Positions 49,801 through 53,626 of a DNA stretch of 64,000 nt are shown here, one piece after another. The translations under genes and the position numbers were made by a program. Numbering within the stretch: position 1 is the first letter of the stretch; the number at the start of each line of letters is the position of its first letter. The DNA is from Antedon mediterranea (Eukaryota; Echinodermata; Crinoidea; Comatulida; Antedonidae): contig NC_092673.1 in assembly GCF_964355755.1 (NCBI RefSeq), forward strand, positions 24,617,001 to 24,681,000, read 5' to 3'. The notes under the pieces were generated by a model. It was not told where the DNA came from. It saw only the letters and a program-made list of their open reading frames with translations, and searched no databases.

Positions 49801-51526
49801 CAGTGTAAAAGGTAACAAGTAATTGTTATTGTAAAGAAAGATCGCGAGTAAAAAATATACAACACGAAACTAGCGTGCGAAAATGGGGTCGTAGGTTGTA
49901 AAGACAACTGACCTTAAAACGTAATTTCCGGTTTGTGATTCGTCGATTAAGCATTTAAGCGGTTAAATATTTCAAGTACGAACAACGCTCAATTTATAAC
50001 CCGAGGCATGGGTGAAATTAAGCGCTTATTTTAACCACCGTACGAACATGACCCAAGGGTCCTGGGTGTCAAGTCCTGTCACATGTCAGGATTTTTTTCT
50101 AGGAACAACATTACAACTCCACTCCCAAAGACTTGTAATAAGACTTTGTTTATGTAGAGCATCTTGTGTATGTTTGTCTTGTGAACCTATGGTATGAGGG
50201 TCCCTAATGATCAGCAATTGCTGGATGGATCACCCTCATTAAATATGGTCAATACACAAGTTAACATCTTTCACCAGAAAAGTCTGTTCTAACTTTTTAT
50301 CCTGAGTTATAAACAGAACATAACACCACATACAGTACCTCCAGTGTAACTCAAATGTCTTATTTAAAAGTGCACCATGCATACAGACATTTCTACCTTA
50401 TATTTTATTATGTGAAATGAGCTGAAAGCCATTGTTTATTGAAATAAAAGAAATAAAGATCTATTCAATTTTGCCAAGGTCAATACTCAAAACCTTGACC
50501 TATTCAATTGGAAAGTAAACTCATTTTTGCTGTCTAATAATACAATAGATTAGAACTGAAAGAATAATCTATTGCAATTCAGCATGGTATAGGTTTATTT
50601 CATGGTCTTATATAAAGCTTTATCAAATTTGTTTAGGCTTTACATACCTTTCCTAACTCTATATTATTACACATGTTGCACTACTACTACTATAAACCAG
50701 ATTTCCTATAAGGACTTTACGGTGTTAAATATCGGAATTATATTGCATGAAGGGGAGTCTTCCCAATGAACCTGGCAAGGGACAGCACTAATATGCCTGG
50801 TAACATTTTAGTTTTCTTGTTATTTTTACAGTTAGGATTAAAACTACTATAACAAGCCAGTTCGAGCATTGTTGTTGCATAAAGCATGACCATGTCCTTG
50901 ATTCTGAACCTAAACCTTTGTAGATCCTACCCACTAACATTTATTTCTCACTCTTGTCTTGTTGTCTAGTTGGCATATTAATCATATACAGTAGAACCCA
51001 CAGGCCTAAATTTTTCCCGCATAGGGATTGGCCGTAGCGTTAAAACATTGGCTCCCCTCTCTCCCCCTCTGTTTGTTTCATGGGAAATGTCCCCTTAATA
51101 GGGATGCCCTATTCGACTATACTGTAAGGTACTATTTTGTAAGGTAAGGCTAAGTCAGTCAGATGTTTTGCGCCCTACTCTGACATAATTGTACTGCATG
51201 CTTTACATTCCAAAAAGTGTGAATCAAACCCATAACCGGAAGATCACTAGCCTGGTGTTCATACCTCTAGACCACCAAGTTTGCACTGATAACTAGGGTT
51301 GGTCTGATGGCTAGGGCCGGATTTAAGCTAAAAGAAGGAGTAGGTACTGTACCAATAATATAATAGAAAATTATTATATAATTATCATTACATGAATTTT
51401 TTTCTTTATTCTTGTTGTATAATAATGATATCCATCCATTTTGTGTTGTATCTTTTCAGTGATAATTGCTAGTTGTGTTGTGGTAGGCGTTTCGGGTATA
51501 GCAGTCGCTGTCCTTTGCTGGTACAA
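10757..51526 (+). CDS. NPDC1: NPDC1-like type I membrane protein (seven exons, 3' end missing)
   Basis: Homologue of neural proliferation differentiation and control protein 1, a single-pass membrane protein linked in vertebrates to neural cell-cycle exit and vesicle compartments. Exons: 10757-10841, 15464-15607, 47035-47109, 48053-48097, 48456-48575, 48870-49076, 51460-51526. Every junction before the last is phase 1, so all internal exons are multiples of three. Domain order: signal peptide; Cys-rich module with the family pattern CPRPNIC, then CGDC, then GSC; acidic linker; EGF-type Cys; Gly/Pro-rich stalk; transmembrane helix ending LCWY. The Cys-rich module and the LCWY membrane end are the basis for the name. 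The conserved cytoplasmic tail (Tyr-rich, NPLF motif in vertebrates) was not found before 64000. The predicted part is about 247 residues, against 325 for human NPDC1. The EGF and poly-Gly exons are not something I know from the vertebrate protein. Confidence 0.8.
12691..13559 (+). mobile_element. Non-autonomous PIF/Harbinger-like element
   Basis: The two ends are inverted copies beginning GGGTATGTTCAGACTCACGG and agree over about 43 bp (12691-12733 against 13517-13559) with one mismatch. The element is flanked on both sides by TAA (12688-12690 and 13560-13562), the 3-bp TWA target typical of Harbinger. A second GTTCAGACA word lies inside each end. A 91-residue open frame (12926-13201) has a hydrophobic start and a basic patch (SCRRRQLRQEE). 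It may be a remnant of the transposase 5' end, because the DDE region is absent. Length 869 bp. Confidence 0.8.
13563..13650 (+). mobile_element. Partial palindromic MITE (AAGCTCTGTCTACAC family)
   Basis: Starts GGCTCTACACTATAAAACTA directly after the Harbinger target site and follows the family consensus through GCCCAAATGGTAGTGAT before decaying. Confidence 0.5.
14795..14895 (+). mobile_element. Non-LTR retrotransposon 3' tail
   Basis: GGGGCCCTCATAAGAAAGAC, then GCGGGCCCC, then CTGAATAAATGTGTATGAAGG: a GGGCCC hairpin followed by an AATAAA-rich tail, the usual look of a CR1/Rex-type LINE end. No coding part remains. Confidence 0.5.
15464..15607 (+). CDS. NPDC1: NPDC1 exon 2, family-defining Cys-rich module
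   Basis: Acceptor TTCTTTCAAAG; donor GTAAGT at 15608; 144 nt, phase 1 to 1. It encodes 48 residues with the Cys order CPRPNIC, DRC, GCGDC, GSC. Human NPDC1 has the same layout (CPGSLDC, ARC, ACGPC, GLC) with the same LQxF after the CGxC motif. This exon gives the strongest evidence for the gene name. Confidence 0.85.
15655..15838 (+). mobile_element. Foldback MITE just after NPDC1 exon 2
   Basis: An inverted repeat: AATCGAACGTCAATGTTT on the left pairs with AAACATTGACGTTCGATT on the right, around a CGCATAGCGATTGGCGCATA centre. The outer ends (AAGGGTCTTTCTCACC, GGTCTTAAATTTCC inverted) also match loosely. A diverged relative is at 26389-26552. Confidence 0.65.
15839..18256. other. NPDC1 intron 2, first part
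   Basis: Very AT-rich. From about 17330 to 17830 a weak tandem pattern of roughly 110 bp recurs four or five times, built on ATGCATTCTCATAAAGTC followed by CCTATAAAGTAAATTA. No exon was seen. Confidence 0.45.
18257..18365 (+). mobile_element. Palindromic MITE copy (5' truncated)
   Basis: Internal CCCAAATATGGTAGT words, then the family right end, TTTGATAGTGTAGACAGAGC, then TTAAC. Confidence 0.75.
18420..18875 (+). mobile_element. Long-armed foldback element, about 130-bp inverted arms
   Basis: Arms 18420-18554 and 18746-18875 are near-perfect inverted copies around a 191-bp loop. The arms start AAATCAAATTTTCGTTTTTA and contain GATAAACGTTGAACTTACCA. Each arm contains GTGCGATGCTAACGCAC followed by GAAACGTTGG on one strand, a hairpin plus GAAAC motif. 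The only arm difference I saw is a 5-base insertion near 18441 and small end changes, so the element is either young or kept similar by conversion. No coding capacity. Confidence 0.85.
18876..19710. other. NPDC1 intron 2, no gene seen
   Basis: AT-rich, with a mixed-complexity stretch at about 19200-19510 that may be old repeat DNA. No open frame of interest. Confidence 0.4.
19711..19873 (+). mobile_element. Palindromic MITE, full-length copy
   Basis: Starts AAGCTCTGTCTACACTATCA and ends with its inverted copy, ACAGAGCTT. The internal part, with TGTGATGTGCCC and GGGCACATCACA words, is itself palindromic. This is the clearest copy of the family, 163 bp. Confidence 0.85.
19874..22089. other. 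NPDC1 intron 2, no gene seen
   Basis: AT-rich DNA with only short, low-complexity open frames. No mobile element recognised. Confidence 0.4.
22090..22630 (+). repeat. Three tandem copies of a unit of about 175-180 bp
   Basis: The words AGGAGATTGCATCTCTGTATG, AGGAGATTCTATCTCTCTATG and AGGAGATTCCATCTCTG occur at about 22255, 22428 and 22610. Each is preceded by AAAGAAATGAATGAAT, with TGTAGAATAACT earlier in each unit. Confidence 0.8.
22631..23101. other. NPDC1 intron 2, no gene seen
   Basis: AT-rich with a T run at about 23030-23044. Nothing recognised. Confidence 0.4.
23102..23419 (+). mobile_element. MITE with 25-bp perfect inverted ends and an internal tRNA-like sequence
   Basis: The left end TTTTCGTACATAAGTTGGGG (plus ACCCC, 23102-23126) is the exact inverse of 23395-23419. 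Inside is a pol III-promoter-like unit with an A-box region TGTGTAGTCGAGTGG (23242-23256) and B-box GGTTCGAATC (23290-23299). Length 318 bp. The combination suggests a SINE captured by a DNA transposon, or a tRNA-headed foldback element. Confidence 0.75.
23953..24165 (-). mobile_element. Structured dispersed repeat, copy 1
   Basis: Shares long blocks with 30871-31075: GTGACTAGCTTACCTGGATG, AACCGACATAGGCC, a CCCCCTTCAAGGGG hairpin, GTGGTATCGCCCATG, and a final GAAACGTATACATGTT. Both copies are in the same orientation. Several parts fold as short GC hairpins in otherwise AT-rich DNA. Strand is uncertain: the GAAACGT block resembles LINE or Penelope 3' ends, and family and polarity are unknown. 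Confidence 0.65.
24166..25400. other. NPDC1 intron 2, no gene seen
   Basis: Starts with a (GA) microsatellite at about 24165-24180. The rest is AT-rich. The frame before the ATG at 25401 stays open back to a TGA at 25346-25348, so an upstream extension of the next exon is possible. Confidence 0.4.
25401..25497 (+). CDS. Candidate alternative first exon with a signal peptide
   Basis: ATG at 25401 starts MRFVEFLLVFGALFGVLFLP, a strong signal-peptide pattern, followed by SGSIDPPADSDK and a consensus donor GTAAGT at 25498. One base is left over, phase 1, the same phase that NPDC1 exon 3 (47035) needs; joining gives ...SDKNDILPDLPG. It could therefore be an alternative NPDC1 start that skips the Cys-rich module, or the first exon of a nested gene. 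The splice partner is not proven. Confidence 0.45.
26389..26552 (+). mobile_element. Diverged relative of the 15655 foldback MITE
   Basis: Starts AAGGGTCTTTAACACCAGTT and ends GTGTGAAAGACGCCTTA, the inverted end. TTGGCGCATAGC is shared with the centre of the 15655 element. Confidence 0.5.
27290..27535 (+). repeat. Tandem duplication, about 155-bp period
   Basis: TTTTTTAAAATCTTAAATCA ... CTCTATTAACTATTTTCATA ... CATGTGTTGTTTCATGAATACTG recurs about 155 bp later with small changes. Confidence 0.75.
27785..27970 (-). mobile_element. LINE/SINE-type 3' end, copy 1
   Basis: TTCATTCTTATATAGCGCAT ... GCAAGCTCTCAATGAGCTG matches 40203-40390 (TTCATTCTTATGTAGCGCAA ... GCAAGCTCTCAATGCACTG). The word TATAGCGC plus an adjacent AAT repeat is typical of L2/CR1-derived tails read in reverse. 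Confidence 0.5.
28200..28870 (+). repeat. Segmental tandem duplication, about 350-bp spacing
   Basis: CCAGTATTGAGTAAAAGGGT ... GGCATAATTATTAATC ... AAAATGGACATTGAAAAC (from about 28355) recurs from about 28705 as CCAGTATTGAGTAAAAGAGT and so on. A separate exact direct repeat, CGCTAGCTTTATGATTATTT, occurs twice back to back at about 28227-28270. Confidence 0.7.
29729..29870 (+). mobile_element. Palindromic MITE copy
   Basis: ACTCTGTATACACTATCAAA start and TTTGATAGTGTAGATAGAGC end. The right flank reads TTAA. Confidence 0.8.
29940..30086 (-). mobile_element. Palindromic MITE copy, inverted relative to its neighbour and end-truncated
   Basis: Starts AGCTCTGTCTACACCATCAA with the TTTATGTGACA arm first, so it lies opposite to the copy 70 bp upstream. 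The other end breaks off after TTTTTTTTGTCAAACGAATG. Confidence 0.75.
30087..30870. other. NPDC1 intron 2, no gene seen
   Basis: AT-rich, no repeat or exon recognised. Confidence 0.4.
30871..31075 (-). mobile_element. Structured dispersed repeat, copy 2
   Basis: Same blocks as 23953-24165: GTGACTAGCTTACCTGGATG, CCCCTTCAAGGGGGAGAACA, GTGGTATCGCCCATG, GGTGGGTGGCAATGCCC, CGTCGAAACGTATACATG. Confidence 0.65.
31076..33346. other. NPDC1 intron 2, no gene seen
   Basis: AT-rich. A 72-residue open frame at 31408-31626 lies in slightly GC-richer DNA but has no splice context I trust. Confidence 0.35.
33347..33478 (+). CDS. Weak candidate exon, symmetric phase 0
   Basis: An acceptor-like TATGTTTATCCAG ends at 33346 and a donor-like GTGAGC starts at 33479. 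They enclose 44 open codons (FYQELNRLIEELVFPLSRLT ...) of mixed, protein-like composition. The phase is 0, so it cannot be inserted in NPDC1 without breaking the frame. If real it belongs to a nested gene. May well be chance. Confidence 0.2.
33479..34288. other. NPDC1 intron 2, no gene seen
   Basis: AT-rich, no feature recognised. Confidence 0.4.
34289..34700 (-). pseudogene. LINE (CR1/L2-type) reverse transcriptase C-terminal remnant
   Basis: Read on the minus strand it shows AARLV, then QRIKYKLALFVFKILNDSAP followed by AYL, then KNLLQERRAK. This is the pattern of the region after the reverse transcriptase core in CR1/L2-like elements (QRIxYKLALLxFKxLNGxAPxYL, then NLLxVPRxK). The reading is interrupted and the 5' part is missing. 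Confidence 0.7.
34701..35513. other. NPDC1 intron 2, no gene seen
   Basis: AT-rich. It may include more decayed LINE sequence just beside 34700, but nothing I can name. Confidence 0.35.
35514..35650 (-). mobile_element. Palindromic MITE copy, one end truncated
   Basis: GGCTCTTTCTACACTATCAA, ACTTTACGTGACAAAAAA, then ATATCACTACCATATTTGGG, ending within CACACTTTTTCTTAC. Confidence 0.75.
35651..36295. other. NPDC1 intron 2, no gene seen
   Basis: AT-rich, nothing recognised. Confidence 0.4.
36296..36458 (+). repeat. 13-bp minisatellite rich in GGATC/AGATC sites
   Basis: Roughly 13 units of the form GGATCTACCCCCT or GGATCCACTCCTA. It is pyrimidine-rich on this strand and ends sharply at both sides. 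Confidence 0.9.
36459..36964. other. NPDC1 intron 2, no gene seen
   Basis: AT-rich, nothing recognised. Confidence 0.4.
36965..37125 (+). mobile_element. GGACACC-family element with internal 17-bp tandem repeat
   Basis: Left end ACAGTAGAACCACACCTTTA, right end CCAAAGGTGTCCACTTGGGG. The ends are partly inverted copies (GGACACCT / AGGTGTCC). Inside, GGACACTCGTATCAAAT repeats about four times. Confidence 0.75.
37126..38809. other. NPDC1 intron 2, no gene seen
   Basis: AT-rich. An open frame at 37642-37863 begins with a hydrophobic stretch but sits in DNA of background composition with no donor site, so it is not called. Confidence 0.4.
38810..39065 (+). repeat. Possible old foldback repeat
   Basis: GTATAATCCCACTTCGGGTT near 38812 and CTGGTATAGTCCCACCACCC near 38992 are related, and GTGGGTGGGATTTTTTAACC near 39041 is partly inverse to TTTAACCCCACCCGC. 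Words like these recur near 27048-27130. Origin uncertain. Confidence 0.3.
39066..40202. other. NPDC1 intron 2, no gene seen
   Basis: Open frames at 39388-39588 (minus) and 39668-39886 (plus) are short and lack splice or domain support. Confidence 0.35.
40203..40390 (-). mobile_element. LINE/SINE-type 3' end, copy 2
   Basis: Matches 27785-27970 at TTCATTCTTATGTAGCGCAA ... GCAAGCTCTCAATGCACTG and again near AATTAGCGCAGTTGTGTTTTGA. Confidence 0.5.
40391..41183. other. NPDC1 intron 2, no gene seen
   Basis: Contains an AAT microsatellite at about 40832-40851. No exon seen. Confidence 0.4.
41184..41312 (+). repeat. 18-bp minisatellite, about 7 units
   Basis: Unit GATTATGTGTAGATGTGT. Because 18 is a multiple of three, the minus strand reads as a THNHTS hexapeptide repeat inside an 81-residue open frame, but nothing else suggests coding. 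Confidence 0.9.
41313..42002. other. NPDC1 intron 2, hammerhead-like motif
   Basis: AT-rich, with the CTGATGA ... GAAAC motif at 41938-41964 (see findings). No gene seen. Confidence 0.35.
42003..42480 (+). mobile_element. Dispersed repeat, copy 1
   Basis: Shares ordered blocks with 62606-62880: GGCTCTAGCC, GACACATTCATTA against GACTCATTCATTAG, GGAAACTCGACTATAATTTA against GGAAACTCCACTATAATTTA, CCCAAAAAACG against CCAAAAACGGC, AAAACAGTCC. Family unknown. A (G)16 run at 42491-42506 follows it. Confidence 0.6.
42491..42506 (+). repeat. Run of 16 G
   Basis: An uninterrupted G tract in AT-rich DNA, capable of forming a quadruplex and prone to length error in sequencing. Confidence 0.9.
42921..43284 (+). 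mobile_element. Foldback MITE with nested palindromes
   Basis: The ends AAGGCCCAATTACACTATGA and, inverted, AAGGCCCATACACTAGGACA continue into matching CGATAAATA and ACATAAACCAAAAGAAAT arms. The centre has a second palindrome, CCAATCAAATGACGTCATGA against TCATGACGTCATTTGATTGG. Length 364 bp, no coding. Confidence 0.8.
43500..43530 (+). repeat. TA microsatellite
   Basis: An ATAT run of about 24 bases inside AT-rich DNA. Confidence 0.85.
43580..45035 (+). repeat. Compound duplication: about 600-bp units with internal 57-bp repeats
   Basis: A block (GACCGTTT ... AATTGGGT ... TTAAAAA.GTAC ... AGAGGCGTAAA ... CGGTCAATATCATGTAAAAT) occurs near 43665-43800 and 44285-44415, with a decayed third copy near 44940-45035. 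A 57-bp unit, AAATTGGGCTTATCAACAAA then TAAATACTTTCGTTCAAAATG, occurs singly near 43582, twice near 43817 and five times in a row at 44459-44740. Confidence 0.8.
44760..44911 (-). mobile_element. Palindromic MITE copy
   Basis: AGCTCTGTCTATACTATCAA at one end, and GACAGTGTAGACACAGATC (decayed inverse) at the other. It is inserted after the last 57-bp repeat, within the duplicated region. Left flank TTAA. Confidence 0.75.
45425..45600 (-). mobile_element. Old dispersed repeat fragment
   Basis: GCGGCGTTTTTTGTAAGAAATATTTCTTG near 45439 matches GAGCAGCGTTTTTTGTAAGAAATATTCTTG near 62944. TTTATTCATTCAACAGCTG at 45537 looks like a reversed LINE tail. Confidence 0.4.
45601..46084. other. NPDC1 intron 2, no gene seen
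   Basis: Very AT-rich, nothing recognised. Confidence 0.4.
46085..46214 (-). mobile_element. tRNA-derived SINE, copy 2
   Basis: Reverse complement of the 103-220 SINE. On the minus strand, GGAGCTGTAGCTTGGTGGTT is followed by a B-box-like CAGGGTTTAAACC and the tail CCTCAAATGAGAC. Confidence 0.7.
46215..47034. other. NPDC1 intron 2, last part
   Basis: Very AT-rich, ending at the acceptor of exon 3 (TTATCATTTCAG). No other feature recognised. Confidence 0.45.
47035..47109 (+). CDS. NPDC1: NPDC1 exon 3, acidic linker
   Basis: 75 nt, phase 1 to 1, acceptor TTATCATTTCAG, donor GTACAG at 47110. Encodes DDILPDLPGDTIDNIANAEV then PVNEP, an acidic and Pro-containing spacer after the Cys-rich module. 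It is the next in-phase exon after 15607 and also fits the candidate first exon at 25401. Confidence 0.65.
47140..47310 (-). mobile_element. Reversed retroelement tail with a hairpin
   Basis: TTCATTCATTTCTTTATTTC at the left is a reversed AATAAA-rich tail. CTTCCACAAAACTAACCTAC (47230) pairs with GTAGGTTGGATTGTGGAAG (47288-47306). Confidence 0.45.
47311..48052. other. NPDC1 intron 3, remainder
   Basis: AT-rich, includes a direct repeat CACATGTCACGCTTCACTG / CACATGTCACACTGGCTG near 47693-47730. No exon seen. Confidence 0.45.
48053..48097 (+). CDS. NPDC1: NPDC1 exon 4, 45-nt micro-exon with an EGF C-terminal half
   Basis: Acceptor TATCTTTTTTCAG, donor GTACTG at 48098, phase 1 to 1. Encodes ESCEEGYALSDGVCT. 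The pattern C-x-x-G-Y-x-L-x-D-G-x-C is the last disulfide loop of an EGF domain, and the next exon begins DVDEC as in tandem calcium-binding EGFs. Confidence 0.65.
48456..48575 (+). CDS. NPDC1: NPDC1 exon 5, calcium-binding EGF start
   Basis: Acceptor TTTTTAATCAG, donor GTATGA at 48576, 120 nt, phase 1 to 1. Encodes DVDECRIANTCPADVGCTNT then IGSYNC. This is the calcium-binding EGF consensus DxDEC...C...C-x-N-x-x-G-S-Y-x-C. Only four Cys follow (Cys1 to Cys4). The usual Cys5 and Cys6 are absent in the rest of this exon and in the next one, so the domain is incomplete unless it pairs with the two Cys of exon 4. Confidence 0.8.
48598..48720 (+). mobile_element. SINE fragment, copy 4
   Basis: CTCAAATCCTGTGACA ... 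TCCACTCCCAAAGATATAAG ... TGTAGAGCATCTTGTCTATA matches the 3' part of the SINE at 50057-50240. It lies 22 bp after exon 5. Confidence 0.65.
48870..49076 (+). CDS. NPDC1: NPDC1 exon 6, Gly/Pro-rich stalk
   Basis: Acceptor TTTTATCTAG, donor GTAGGT at 49077, 207 nt, phase 1 to 1. Begins EVNVAAQVDRRADGG, followed by a long Gly run broken by Asp and Ser, then PPPPPVPGNVAPAPVNN, then HHQKTASGEIVLTNWQFI just before the membrane. The Gly/Pro part is encoded by a GGTGGCGGTGG-type triplet repeat (about 48909-48990) and probably varies in length. It would be a flexible extracellular stalk. Confidence 0.7.
49291..49337 (+). mobile_element. SINE head, split by an inserted Harbinger element (5' part)
   Basis: GAGTTGTGGATTGGTGGTTA ... 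GCTTGGCTATCACTCCAA. It continues after the insertion at 50057. Compare the SINE heads at 103 and 46214. Confidence 0.7.
49338..50053 (-). mobile_element. Harbinger-like element inserted in a SINE
   Basis: Ends GGGCCTGTTCGTAGGGGTTG and, inverted, GGTCATGTTCGTACGGTGGT; direct CAA on both sides (49335-49337, 50054-50056). Removing it restores an uninterrupted SINE. On the minus strand an 83-residue frame (49818-49567) starts with a hydrophobic helix (ILATNLMPLNADNPAEICLL) and turns basic and Pro-rich (RRKHHRPAAPRPARPTKR), followed in another frame by ACMEELRRRNDGPRQRTFVK. This looks like the 5' part of a transposase gene with frameshifts. The catalytic part is missing, so the element is non-autonomous. 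Confidence 0.7.
50057..50245 (+). mobile_element. SINE 3' part, continued after the insertion
   Basis: GGGTCCTGGGTGTCAAGTCC (B-box region), then CTCCACTCCCAAAGACTTG and TGATCAGCAATTGCTGGATG, then GATCACC. The last words resemble common conserved SINE tails. Confidence 0.7.
50246..51214. other. NPDC1 intron 6, no gene seen
   Basis: Includes a degraded GGACACC-family copy at about 50990-51125 (CAGTAGAACCCACAGGCC ... TGTCCCCTTAATAGGGATGC). No exon seen. Confidence 0.45.
51215..51290 (-). mobile_element. tRNA-like SINE head, different type
   Basis: On the minus strand: AACTTGGTGGTCTAGAGGTA (A-box region) and GGTTTGATTC (B-box, 51221-51230). Spacing suits a pol III promoter, but no proper cloverleaf forms, so it is a SINE or tRNA relic. 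Confidence 0.55.
51460..51526 (+). CDS. NPDC1: NPDC1 exon 7, transmembrane helix
   Basis: Acceptor GTATCTTTTCAG; donor GTAAGT at 51527; 67 nt. Phase 1 at the start; two bases (AA) are left at the end. Encodes VIIASCVVVGVSGIAVAVLC then WY, a single hydrophobic helix ending in LCWY(K), as in NPDC1. The next exon must start in phase 2. The only in-phase acceptor I noticed (53534) gives a weak peptide and is not accepted. Confidence 0.75.
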
Positions 51527-51782
51527 GTAAGTAATCATTATCCATGTTTTAAATTCTGGCTTGAAACTGAATGTCTTTTTCTTTAATAAATAAAACAAAA
51601 ATGTATTTAATACGATACAAATTTCTGAAATTCAACCCAAAAATAATCTGCAGTAATGTACTGAGTTACTAGAATTTCACATTTTTGTATTTAAATAAAA
51701 ACAATGCAGCAGGAAAATCAGATGCAATTGAAAACAAGCAAACTAATATTTTTGTTATTACTTGCTGTAATACGTGGTTCTT

Positions 51783-51928
51783 AAGCTCTGTCTACACTAT
51801 CCAAATAACTGATGCGGCCAAATATGGCGGTGACATGCACAATTATGGTAGTGATATGACATCATCATGTCCATATATGGGCACATCACATTTTTGTCAC
51901 ATAAAATTTGATAGCGTAGACAGAGCTT
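51783..51928 (+). mobile_element. Palindromic MITE copy
   Basis: TTAAGCTCTGTCTACACTAT start, TTTGATAGCGTAGACAGAGC end, and ATGACATCATCATGTCCATA inside. Confidence 0.85.
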
Positions 51929-52619
51929 TAGGATTTTTACTTTCCTAGTAGTGCAACTATTACCTATGTCGGCCTGACATTTTGTGTTGCTTCTCCACAT
52001 ACATGTACATGTTTTAGGCTTTTATTAGGCAAGCATCCGGATTGTACAAGGAAGTCATCACAGGGCACATTTTTAATACATGTGTAAAAAAGGTTTTATT
52101 TGGTGATCTACAATATATCATATTTCATTTTATTCCTTTTTACATAGCGCTTTACAAAATGGTACAGACAACATCAAAAGGAAAACAGATTTGTTATATT
52201 ACTTGTGCACTATGAACTCGTTTTTTTTCTGGTGCATGTTACTTAATACTGTTACTAAACCTATAACTATTTACATTTCAGTTAATTGGCTAAATGACCA
52301 TTAGGCCTAGCGATCCAGGGTTCTATTTAACCAAACCTTGTACAGATCATTAATTGCAACATCACTTTGATCTACAATTTACAATGTTGAATTGTGTGGG
52401 CTGTGTAGAATTATAGTAACAGTGTAAACAAAGTCCAGTGCTTAGACAAATTTGTTTTTTTTATACACTTACGGTAATGAAATATCTCGTTCTTATCCAT
52501 TCCTTAAAAAAACATTTTCTTCTTTAGTACAAGTAATGTATATTATTATAAACATGGTGAATATCCATAATGTAGGATAAAACATACATAAAGGTTCTAA
52601 TAATGGCAAATATTTTATT
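51929..52619. other. Intron, no gene seen
   Basis: AT-rich, nothing recognised. The NPDC1 tail exon is not here. Confidence 0.4.
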
Positions 52620-52935
52620 TTATTATTATTATTATTATTATATCAAAATTTATAAAGCGTCAATTCAAAGACCGAGGTACAAAATCAAAGGCGCTGGGCA
52701 TGTTAGTGGTCGAAAAAATGAGTTTTGAGCAATTTTTTAAATAAATAAAGCAACAGAAGAGCAGTGTTTAATTTGTGGGGGAGTGAATTCCAGAGTGTGG
52801 GTGCTGCAAAAGAAAACGATCTATGACCAAAGGTTTTAGGGGCTATGCTTGACTGGATTTAAATCTATCTAGAGGTATCGCAGCCTTTTTTGCATGGTAA
52901 CAGCAGTAATAGTTTATTGTCGGGGAATGTGTTAT
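52620..52935 (-). mobile_element. Retroelement fragment with ATT microsatellite tail (reverse orientation)
   Basis: An ATTATT tail (52621-52640) is followed by TTTATAAAGCGTCAATTCAA, AGGTACAAAATCAAAGGCGC and GGGGGAGTGAATTCCAGAGT, then GTGGGTGCTGCAAAAGAAAACG. This block order is common to animal LINE/SINE 3' ends read from the tail inwards. Family not assigned. Confidence 0.55.
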
Positions 52936-53626
52936 ATGTGTTTTAAAGCGTAATTTCAACCCATCACATACTATGTGCATATTGTATTAATACAACACAG
53001 AAAATTATTGTCATTTTCTCAACAAGATCTGTGGTGATACAAAATATTTCAATCCATCCAAATCAAAACTTTTTGATCAAACACTTTTTTTAAAACATTT
53101 GTTAACATTTTCCTAAGATATTTTCTTATCATCCATTACTGCTACTGTTTTTGATTGAAGGTTTCAATGTCGATTGATTTGACATTATTATAGCCATCTA
53201 TGAGATGTTTTTGCCGTTTGTTTATAGTCAATGATAAACCATTTCACACGTTTTCACATTTTATGTCAGCTTCATTGCTCATAGGTGACTAATATTTCAT
53301 ATCGTCAATGTAGTGAAGTAATATAATTTACTACTCTTTAAATTTATGCGAGTATTCATTTTCAGTTATAAATTACTCTTATTTTTCAAGTTCATGCGTT
53401 TTAAAATTAATTGTTGTATTTAATTAATTTTTAATAGTATATCATTAGTATAAATATGGGATAGAGGTTGTGTAGATAGAAACAGCATAAAGTAATTTTG
53501 TTATATTGATGTAAGCTAAATGATTTAATACAGGTATGACCCAAAGAAAATAAATACATATACATTAGAGGCACTCATCAGCTTAATAACCAATAGACTG
53601 AAGTCCAGTATATACAATGATCACTC
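52936..53626. other. Intron or intergenic, no gene seen
   Basis: AT-rich. An AG at 53533 would open 41 codons in the NPDC1 phase (KYDPKKINTYTLEALISLIT ...), but its pyrimidine tract is poor and the peptide is unlike NPDC1 tails. Confidence 0.35.
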
